Source: Metarhizobium sp039808465
GTDB lineage: Bacteria > Pseudomonadota > Alphaproteobacteria > Rhizobiales > Rhizobiaceae
Length of the DNA stretch: 40,346 nt
Assembly: GCA_039808465.1 (NCBI GenBank)
Contig: JBDHTA010000013.1
Location: forward strand, 1-40,346
Direction of reading: 5' to 3'
This document shows, in pieces, positions 34,824-40,346 of the stretch. The position numbers and the translations under genes were made by a program. Each line of letters starts with the position of its first letter. Position 1 is the first letter of the stretch. The notes beneath the pieces are model-generated. The model made no database searches. It saw only the letters and a program-made list of their open reading frames with translations, and was not told where the DNA came from.

Positions 34824-34843
34824 CCCGCATGCGGGATTATAAT
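34824..34843 (+). promoter_or_regulatory. Promoter -10 box with adjoining 12-base palindrome, phosphatase gene
   Basis: TATAAT at 34838-34843 is a consensus -10 box 44 bases before the phosphatase start. The perfect palindrome CCCGCATGCGGG at 34824-34835 sits in the spacer directly upstream, where a bound protein would block the promoter. The possible -35 is TTTCAT at 34814-34819 and is weak. The rest of the 34629-34887 gap also has an AAATCGATTT palindrome at 34748-34757 but no gene. Confidence 0.5.
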
Positions 34844-34887
34844 GCAGGCGAACCATTCCCCTCCCCGACCGATTGAAAGACGACGCC

Positions 34888-35466
34888 ATGGCGATCCCCC
34901 ATTTTTCCATCCTGACGATCTGCGGCATCGAGGAACTGCCGCAATACCAGCCGCGCAAGGTGACGCATGTGCTGTCCATCGTCGATCCCGGCCTGCCGGA
35001 GCTTGAAGCCTTCAGGAGCTACGACACCCATCACCGCACCATCATGCAGTTTCACGATATCATCGACCCCATGCCGGGGCAGATCATGCCGCAGATTGCG
35101 GATGTGGAGAAAATTCTCGATCTCGGCACCGGCTATGCGGGCAGCGGCTTGCAGGTGGATGAGTCGCATCTGCTCGTGCATTGCCACATGGGCATTTCCC
35201 GCTCGACCGCCGCCATGCTGACGCTGATGGCGCAGGCCTCGCCCGAGGCTTCCGAGGATCTGCTGTTCGAGCGGCTGCGCGCCATCCGCCCGCGCGCCTG
35301 GCCGAATTCGGTGATGATCGGCTATGCCGACCGGCTGCTCGGACGCGGCGGCCGCCTCAGCGCCGCGCTTGCCCGCCATTACGGCCACCAGAAGCGCGAG
35401 CAGGCCGAGCTTGCCGGGTGGATGGCGGAACTCGGCCGCATGCGCGAGGTGGCGATGGGCGTTTGA
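34888..35466 (+). CDS. Tyrosine-phosphatase-like protein, third C-x5-R protein of the window
   Basis: A 192-residue protein with the P-loop HCHMGISRST (Cys99, Arg105) inside VHCHMGISRSTAAMLTLMAQ. Beyond this loop it does not resemble the two paralogues at 13209 and 16844; it belongs to the widespread alphaproteobacterial branch with a C-terminal IRPRAWPNSVMIGYADRLLG segment. The ATG at 34888 follows GAAAGA, while the frame upstream begins with TTG. Predicted to be a cytoplasmic phosphatase of phosphotyrosine or small phosphoesters; substrate unknown. It precedes the amidohydrolase by 70 bases in the same direction, with a TGTATAC-core palindrome in between. Confidence 0.85.
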   Translation: MAIPHFSILTICGIEELPQYQPRKVTHVLSIVDPGLPELEAFRSYDTHHRTIMQFHDIIDPMPGQIMPQIADVEKILDLGTGYAGSGLQVDESHLLVHCHMGISRSTAAMLTLMAQASPEASEDLLFERLRAIRPRAWPNSVMIGYADRLLGRGGRLSAALARHYGHQKREQAELAGWMAELGRMREVAMGV

Positions 35467-35500
35467 GCCCCGCTGGCTCTGGACGCTTCGTGTGCAATAT

Positions 35501-35521
35501 CGTATCGGTATTGTATACGAA
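35501..35521 (+). promoter_or_regulatory. TGTATAC-core palindromic element before the amidohydrolase
   Basis: CGTATCGGTATTGTATACGAA lies 16 bases before the amidohydrolase start. It holds the inverted arms CGTAT (35501-35505) and ATACG (35515-35519) and the core TTGTATACGAA (35511-35521). The core equals the centre of the GntR-type sites at 12036-12047 and resembles the one at 16765-16774. TATACG may also serve as -10 box, as at 12040. Candidate operator for the GntR regulator at 13715-14401 or a relative. Confidence 0.5.
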
Positions 35522-35536
35522 CCGAAGGAGCTGACG

Positions 35537-36730
35537 ATGCAGGACAGGCTTTTCACCAATGCGCGGATGACGGACGGTTCCAGCGTGGATATCGCCGTCA
35601 CCGCCGGGCGCATCGCCGCCATTCACGCGGCGGGCTCCGGCATCGCGGCGCGGGAGACGCTCGATCTGGAGGGCGCGCTGCTGGTGCCGTCCTTCGTGGA
35701 AGGCCATATCCATCTCGACACCAGCTTTTACGGCGACCGCTGGATGCCGCACCGGCCCTGCACAAACGGCTTCGACGTGCATGAGCGGGTGGCGTTCCAG
35801 GCCGAGAACATGGCCCGCGCCGCGCCGATGGAGGAGCGCGCCCGCAACCAGCTCGACCTGTGCATCGCCAACGGCTCCGTGCAGATGCGCAGCCATGTGA
35901 TGGTGGATGGCTCCGTCGGCCTCGCCTCGCTGGAAACGATCCTGAAGGTGCGCGAGGACTATCGCGGTCTCATCGATATCCAGCTCGTCGCCTTTCCGCA
36001 AAGCGGCATCCTGAAAAGCCCCGGCACGCCGGAACTGCTGGACGAGGCGATCAGCATGGGCGCCGATCTCGTCGGCGGTCTCGACCCCGCCAGCTTCGAC
36101 CGGGATCCGCAGGCGCATCTGAACGTCGTGTTTTCCGTCGCCGAACGGCACGGCGCCGGCGTCGATATCCATCTGCATGATTTCGGCACGCTCGGGGCCT
36201 TCACCATCGAGGAAATCTGCGCGCGGACCGAGGCGCTCGGCATGCAGGGCCATGTCGTCATCAGCCACGCCTACGGGCTCGGCGACCTCCCGGCCGATGC
36301 CGCAAAAAAGATCGCCGGGCTGATCGCGAAAAGCGGCGTCTCGATCATGACCAACGCGCCGGGCGACCATGCCTTTCCGCCGGTGGCGCTGCTGCGGGCC
36401 GAAGGCGTCAACGTGTTCAGCGGCAGCGACAATATCCGCGATTCCTGGTGGCCCTATGGCGATGGCGACATGCTGAGCCGCGCCTCGATCATCGGCTACC
36501 GCTCCGGCTTCTACACCGACGAGGAGCTTGCCGCCGCTTTCGACGTGGTCACGGCGGCGGGCGCGAAGGCGCTGCGGCTGGAAGGCTATGGCATCACCAT
36601 CGGCGCGAAGGCGGATTTCGTGACGCTGGACGCCGTCCATGTGCCGGAAGCCGTGGTCGCCGTGCCGAAAAACCGCAGGGTTTTCAAGGAAGGCAGGCTG
36701 GTGGCCGAGAACGGCAAGGTCGTTCGCTGA
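35537..36730 (+). CDS. CodA-like amidohydrolase (cytosine-deaminase relative)
   Basis: A 397-residue metal-dependent hydrolase. Zinc or iron ligands of the cytosine-deaminase fold are visible: His57-x-His59 (EGHIHLDTSF), His212 (DIHLHDFG), His244 (ISHAYGLG) and Asp298 (SGSDNIRDSWWPYG). The substrate-binding Gln of CodA is kept (Gln155, VAFPQSGI), but the catalytic Glu217 of E. coli CodA aligns with Asp215, and GHDD is GSDN. It is thus a relative acting on a cytosine-like or other N-heterocyclic ring, not clearly a cytosine deaminase. AAGGAG, 6 bases before the ATG at 35537, fixes the start. It is transcribed after the phosphatase and followed by a nitronate monooxygenase with its own promoter. 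Confidence 0.88.
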   Translation: MQDRLFTNARMTDGSSVDIAVTAGRIAAIHAAGSGIAARETLDLEGALLVPSFVEGHIHLDTSFYGDRWMPHRPCTNGFDVHERVAFQAENMARAAPMEERARNQLDLCIANGSVQMRSHVMVDGSVGLASLETILKVREDYRGLIDIQLVAFPQSGILKSPGTPELLDEAISMGADLVGGLDPASFDRDPQAHLNVVFSVAERHGAGVDIHLHDFGTLGAFTIEEICARTEALGMQGHVVISHAYGLGDLPADAAKKIAGLIAKSGVSIMTNAPGDHAFPPVALLRAEGVNVFSGSDNIRDSWWPYGDGDMLSRASIIGYRSGFYTDEELAAAFDVVTAAGAKALRLEGYGITIGAKADFVTLDAVHVPEAVVAVPKNRRVFKEGRLVAENGKVVR

Positions 36731-36766
36731 CATCAGGATTTTGCACCGCATCCTATCTTTCGCACT

Positions 36767-36786
36767 GCAATATAAATTGCTATAAT
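36767..36786 (+). promoter_or_regulatory. Consensus -10 box with abutting inverted repeat, nitronate monooxygenase
   Basis: TATAAT at 36781-36786 directly follows the inverted repeat GCAAT-ATAA-ATTGC (36767-36780). The -35 region is poor (TTTCGC at 36758-36763 with a 17-base spacer), which suggests activation or repression through the repeat. The start point would be near 36793, giving a leader of about 18 bases. Confidence 0.5.
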
Positions 36787-36810
36787 GAAGCCGGGATGAG
36801 GAGAAATGGG

Positions 36811-37740
36811 ATGGCGTTACCGGATCGCTTGAAGGGAAAACTGCGGCTGCCCGCGATTGCCGCGCCGATGTTTCTGGCCTCGGGGCCGGATCTGGTGGTG
36901 GAGTGCTGCCGCTCGGGCGTCATCGGCAGTTTTCCGGCGCTGAACCAGCGGACCACCGAGGGCTTCGTCGCCTGGCTGGAAGACATCACGGCCCGGCTCG
37001 CTGAGGCGCCGCAGGCCGCGCCCTTCGGCGTCAACCTGATCGTCCACAAGAGCAATCCGCGCCTTGCCGCCGATCTGGAGCAGGTGGTGAAGCATCGCGT
37101 GCCGCTGGTCATCACCTCGCTGGGGGCCGCCGCCGAGGTGGTCGATGCCGTGCATTCCTATGGCGGCCTCGTCTTTCACGATGTCATCAACCGCCGCCAC
37201 GCGGAAAAGGCGGCGCAAGCCGGGGTGGACGGCATCATCGCCGTTGCCGCCGGGGCGGGCGGCCATGCGGGAACGCTGAGCCCCTTCGCCCTGATTGCGG
37301 AAATCCGCTCCTTCTTCTCCGGCGCCCTGATTCTGTCGGGAGCGATGAGCAGCGGCCGCGATATCGCCGCCGCCCGCGTGATGGGGGCCGACCTCGCCTA
37401 TCTCGGCACCCGCTTCCTCGCCACGCCGGAAGCCCTGATCGATCCGCGCCACAAGCAGATGATCATCGCCTCGCAGGCCGCCGATCTCGTCTACACGCCG
37501 AGCATTTCCGGGGTTCACGCTAATTTCCTGCGCGAGAGCATCCGCGCCGCCGGTCTCGATCCCGATGCCCTGCCGCCGAAAACCGAACTCGACATGAACA
37601 AGGAAGCCAAGGCCTGGAAAACGGTCTGGTCCGCCGGTCAGGGCGTCGGTTCGATCCACGAGATCCTGCCCGCCGCCAACCTTTGCGAGCGGCTGATCGC
37701 CGAATACCGCGCCGCGATAGAAGCCGCCGCGTCAATGTAA
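36811..37740 (+). CDS. Nitronate monooxygenase (2-nitropropane dioxygenase family)
   Basis: A 309-residue FMN-dependent TIM-barrel enzyme. Features are the N-terminal LPAIAAPMFLASGPDLVVEC, GVNLIVHKSNPRL, HDVINRRHAEKAAQAGVDGI and the FMN phosphate site AAGAGGHAGTLSP, then GAMSSGRDIAAARVMGADLAYLGTRF. The family oxidises alkyl nitronates such as propionate 3-nitronate, a respiratory toxin, to carbonyls and nitrite; some members have other FMN reactions. GAGGAG precedes the ATG at 36811, which I prefer to the ATG at 36796 in frame upstream. It has its own promoter. It may protect against nitro-compounds or oxidise a breakdown product from the neighbouring enzymes; the latter is inference. Confidence 0.92.
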   Translation: MALPDRLKGKLRLPAIAAPMFLASGPDLVVECCRSGVIGSFPALNQRTTEGFVAWLEDITARLAEAPQAAPFGVNLIVHKSNPRLAADLEQVVKHRVPLVITSLGAAAEVVDAVHSYGGLVFHDVINRRHAEKAAQAGVDGIIAVAAGAGGHAGTLSPFALIAEIRSFFSGALILSGAMSSGRDIAAARVMGADLAYLGTRFLATPEALIDPRHKQMIIASQAADLVYTPSISGVHANFLRESIRAAGLDPDALPPKTELDMNKEAKAWKTVWSAGQGVGSIHEILPAANLCERLIAEYRAAIEAAASM

Positions 37741-37777
37741 CGGCGCGGCCCGAACATCGTACCGTTTCGGCCCATAC

Positions 37778-37810
37778 CGATATGTCGCTTGCCGGAAAAC
37801 TGACATATCG
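37778..37810. promoter_or_regulatory. Perfect 9-base inverted repeat upstream of pntA
   Basis: CGATATGTC (37778-37786) and GACATATCG (37802-37810) are exact inverted copies with a 15-base spacer. They lie in the 114-base gap before pntA. The arms are centred 24 bases apart, a little over two helical turns, which suits a dimer-of-dimers operator; a transcribed stem-loop is the alternative. No T-run follows. Confidence 0.5.
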
Positions 37811-37854
37811 TGCCGCCCGACGGATCATTCTGCATGCTCGAGGGAGGGGTTGGT

Positions 37855-39429
37855 TTGAAGATCGGCACACCGAAGGAATTATACGCGGGCGAGAACCGCG
37901 TGGCACTGACGCCCGAAAGCGCGTTGCAGCTTCAGAAGCTCGGGCATGAATGCCTTGTGGAAACGGGCGCGGGGCTTGGCGCCGGAATCTCCGACGAGGC
38001 CTATCGCGCCGCAGGCGTGACGGTGGCGGAGAGTGCGGAAGCGCTTTACGCGCAGGCCGATGTCATCGCCAAGGTTCGCCCGCCCGAGCCATCGGAAGTG
38101 GCGCGGCTGGCCGCTGGCAAGACGCTGATCTCGTTCTTCTACCCGGCCCAGAACACCGCCCTGCTGGAGCAGGCGAAGGACACGGGCGCGGCCGTCATCG
38201 CCATGGACATGGTGCCGCGCATTTCCCGCGCACAGAAGATGGACGCGCTGTCCTCCATGGCCAATATCGCGGGCTATCGCGCCGTCATCGAGGCGGGCAA
38301 CAATTTCGGCCGCTTCTTCACCGGGCAGGTGACGGCGGCGGGCAAGGTGCCGCCCGCGAAGGTGCTGGTGATCGGCGCGGGCGTCGCGGGCCTTGCCGCA
38401 ACCGGCGTCGCCGTCTCGCTCGGCGCCCAGACCTATGCCTTCGACGTGCGCCCGGAAGTGGCCGAGCAGATCGAATCGATGGGGGCGGAGTTCGTCTATC
38501 TCAATTTTGACGGCGGACAGCAGGATGGGGCCGCGACCGGAGGCTACGCCGCGCCCTCTTCTCCGGAATTCCGCGCAAAACAGCTCGAAAAATTCCGCGA
38601 GCTGGCGCCGCAGATCGATATCGTCATCACCACGGCGCTGATCCCCGGCCGCGATGCCCCGAAGCTGTGGCTGGCCGATATGGTGGCCGCCATGAAGCCG
38701 GGCTCCGTCGTCGTCGATCTTGCCGCAGAACGCGGCGGCAATTGCGACCTGACCGTCGCCGACCAGAAGATCGTCTCGGAAAACGGCGTCACCGTCATCG
38801 GCTATACCGATTTCCCGAGCCGCATGGCCGCGCAGGCCTCGACGCTCTACGCCACCAATATCCGCCACATGCTGAGCGATCTCACGCCCGGCAAGGCCGG
38901 CGTCATCCTTCACAACATGGAAGACGACGTCATCCGGGGCGCGACGGTGGCCTATGAGGGGGCGATCACCTATCCGCCGCCGCCGCCGAAGATCGCGGCG
39001 ATCGCCGCGCAGAAACCCAAGGAAAAGCCAAGGGAATTGACGCCAGCCGAACGCCACGCGCAGGAAGCGGCGGCCTTCAAGGCGCAGACGAAAAATCAGG
39101 TCGGCCTGCTCGTCATCGGCACGGCGCTGATGCTGATCGTCGGGGCCTATGCGCCCTCGGCCTTCATGAGCCATTTCATCGTCTTCGTGCTCGCCTGCTT
39201 CGTCGGCTTCCAGGTGATCTGGAACGTGTCGCATTCGCTGCACACGCCGCTGATGGCGGTGACGAACGCCATCTCCGGCATCGTCATTCTCGGCGCGCTT
39301 CTCCAGATCGGCTCCGGCAACTGGCTGGTGGTGATTCTGGCGGCGCTTTCCGTACTGATCGCCACGATCAATATCGTCGGCGGTTTCCTCGTCACCCGGC
39401 GCATGCTCGCCATGTTCCAGAAGTCGTGA
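37855..39429 (+). CDS. pntA: NAD(P) transhydrogenase subunit alpha
   Basis: A 524-residue alpha subunit of the proton-pumping transhydrogenase, which moves hydride between NADH and NADP+ using the proton gradient. Domain I (about 1-390) binds NAD(H), with KIGTPKELYAGENRVALTPE, the RAQKMDALSSMANIAGYRAV loop and the nucleotide motif VLVIGAGVAGLAATGVAVSL. The mobile loop region and a Pro-rich linker (YPPPPPKIAAIAAQKPKEKP) lead to four membrane helices (about 425-515). This is the fused E. coli-type alpha, not the split PntAA/PntAB common in other alphaproteobacteria. The start is a TTG at 37855 preceded by GGGAGGGG; the longer frame from 37810 has no ribosome site. pntB follows after 15 bases. 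Confidence 0.96.
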   Translation: MKIGTPKELYAGENRVALTPESALQLQKLGHECLVETGAGLGAGISDEAYRAAGVTVAESAEALYAQADVIAKVRPPEPSEVARLAAGKTLISFFYPAQNTALLEQAKDTGAAVIAMDMVPRISRAQKMDALSSMANIAGYRAVIEAGNNFGRFFTGQVTAAGKVPPAKVLVIGAGVAGLAATGVAVSLGAQTYAFDVRPEVAEQIESMGAEFVYLNFDGGQQDGAATGGYAAPSSPEFRAKQLEKFRELAPQIDIVITTALIPGRDAPKLWLADMVAAMKPGSVVVDLAAERGGNCDLTVADQKIVSENGVTVIGYTDFPSRMAAQASTLYATNIRHMLSDLTPGKAGVILHNMEDDVIRGATVAYEGAITYPPPPPKIAAIAAQKPKEKPRELTPAERHAQEAAAFKAQTKNQVGLLVIGTALMLIVGAYAPSAFMSHFIVFVLACFVGFQVIWNVSHSLHTPLMAVTNAISGIVILGALLQIGSGNWLVVILAALSVLIATINIVGGFLVTRRMLAMFQKS

Positions 39430-39444
39430 TCGGGGGGATCTGAC

Positions 39445-40346
39445 ATGACCATCGGTATCGTTTCGGCCGCCTATATCGCGGCAGCCGTTCTCTTCATCCT
39501 GTCGCTCGGCGGTCTCTCCGGCCAGGAAAGCGCCAAGCGCGCCGTCTGGTACGGCATCGTCGGCATGGCGCTCGCCGTCATCGCCACCGTCTTCGGGCCT
39601 GACGTCGGCAACTGGTTCATCGTTGTCCTGATGATCGCGGGCGGCGCGGTTCTCGGCCATTATGTCGCAAGCCGCGTGCAGATGACCGAAATGCCGCAGC
39701 TTGTCGCGGCGCTGCACAGCTTCGTCGGCCTTGCCGCCGTGTTCATCGGCTTCAACGCCCATATCGAAGCGGCGCATGTCGCCGGTCTTGACGAGGCAGG
39801 CCGCGCGGCGCTCACCGGCTTTGCCAAAATCCTCGCCCACAAGGATGGCGTCGAACTGTCGATCATGAAGGCCGAGGTCTTCCTCGGCGTCTTCATCGGC
39901 GCGGTCACCTTCACCGGTTCGGTGATCGCCTTCGGCAAGCTGGCGGGTAAGGTCGACGGCAAGGCGAAGAAGCTGCCGGGCGGGCATGTCCTCAATGCGG
40001 GCGCCGCCCTTCTCTCGGTTCTGCTGCTGATCCTGTATGTCAACGGCGCGGGCGCGTGGACGCTGATCCTGATGACGCTCCTCGCCTTCTTCATCGGCTA
40101 TCACCTGATCATGGGCATCGGCGGCGCCGACATGCCGGTCGTCGTGTCGATGCTGAACAGCTACTCCGGCTGGGCGGCGGCGGCCATCGGCTTCACGCTC
40201 GGCAACGATCTGCTGATCGTCACCGGCGCGCTGGTCGGCTCCTCGGGCGCGATCCTGTCCTACATCATGTGCAAGGCGATGAACCGCTCCTTCGTCTCGG
40301 TCATCCTCGGCGGCTTCGGCAATACGAGCGGCCCGCAGATGGCCAT
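39445..40346 (+). CDS. pntB: NAD(P) transhydrogenase subunit beta, N-terminal part (3' end outside window)
   Basis: The first 300 residues of the beta subunit, with the frame open to the window edge. It starts MTIGIVSAAYIAAAVLFILS after GGGGGGAT. Eight or nine membrane helices with VQMTEMPQLVAALHSFVGLA and GADMPVVVSMLNSYSGWAAA are typical of PntB domain II, which carries the proton channel; the NADP(H)-binding domain III is beyond the window. Spacing of 15 bases from pntA shows one operon. No anomaly is visible in the part present. Confidence 0.97.
   Translation, partial: MTIGIVSAAYIAAAVLFILSLGGLSGQESAKRAVWYGIVGMALAVIATVFGPDVGNWFIVVLMIAGGAVLGHYVASRVQMTEMPQLVAALHSFVGLAAVFIGFNAHIEAAHVAGLDEAGRAALTGFAKILAHKDGVELSIMKAEVFLGVFIGAVTFTGSVIAFGKLAGKVDGKAKKLPGGHVLNAGAALLSVLLLILYVNGAGAWTLILMTLLAFFIGYHLIMGIGGADMPVVVSMLNSYSGWAAAAIGFTLGNDLLIVTGALVGSSGAILSYIMCKAMNRSFVSVILGGFGNTSGPQMA

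Noticed and set aside
35324..35536. Upstream extension of the amidohydrolase frame into the phosphatase gene
   Set aside because: The ATG at 35537 has an ideal AAGGAG and the extension overlaps the phosphatase coding frame and the palindrome.
37879..40104. A 741-residue leftward open frame opposite pntA and pntB
   Set aside because: It is a stop-free shadow caused by high GC at third positions; its sequence is rich in Arg, Asp and His without any domain, whereas pntA and pntB are unmistakable.

Overview
This window is GC-rich chromosomal DNA from an alphaproteobacterium, most likely a member of the Hyphomicrobiales (Rhizobiales). The basis is codon and base usage, two Aap-type amino-acid permeases with very long N-terminal extensions, a RirA-like iron box, and the overall style of the metabolic genes. 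I see no rRNA, tRNA, CRISPR array, insertion sequence or phage gene. Genus-level assignment is not possible from the sequence alone.

Layout. (1) 1-6.2 kb: the C-terminal part of a P-type cation ATPase, a one-component regulator with helix-turn-helix, membrane and TPR parts, and a large autotransporter adhesin. (2) 6.2-11.1 kb: an iron-siderophore locus with a secreted Fes-like esterase, a TonB-dependent receptor broken by a one-base frameshift, and a divergent AraC regulator with a RirA-type palindrome between them. (3) 11.2-17.4 kb: an amino-acid uptake locus with an arylformamidase-like hydrolase, a binding protein, two permeases and a GntR regulator. It has two paralogous C-x5-R phosphatases but no ATP-binding subunit. 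The two main promoters share an operator-like TGTATACA/TGTACACA palindrome. (4) 17.5-22.2 kb: an aldo/keto reductase, an FMN-type oxidase-fold protein, and a MacA-MacB efflux pair. (5) 22.3-26.0 kb: a class B acid phosphatase and a membrane histidine kinase with its NarL-type response regulator. (6) 26.2-28.6 kb: a surface lipoprotein with a TbpB-like barrel domain and its Slam (type XI secretion) translocon. (7) 28.8-31.3 kb: an Fsr-type MFS exporter with a divergent AraC regulator, and a META-domain protein. (8) 31.6-37.7 kb: an orphan amino-acid binding protein, a DadA-like FAD oxidoreductase, a ketose 3-epimerase, a third C-x5-R phosphatase, a CodA-like amidohydrolase and a nitronate monooxygenase. 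(9) 37.8-40.3 kb: pntA and the start of pntB, the proton-translocating transhydrogenase.

How the genes may work together. The siderophore locus reads as receptor plus periplasmic hydrolase under iron and AraC control, with the receptor reading frame currently broken. The two amino-acid loci both pair an amino-acid binding protein with Cys-x5-Arg phosphatases and both carry a TGTATAC-core palindrome at a promoter, so one GntR protein could control both; this is inference. The lipoprotein-Slam pair is a self-contained surface-display module. The most unusual signals are this Slam pair, the ATPase-less transporter bracketed by phosphatase paralogues, and several perfect palindromes at promoters that no assigned regulator explains.
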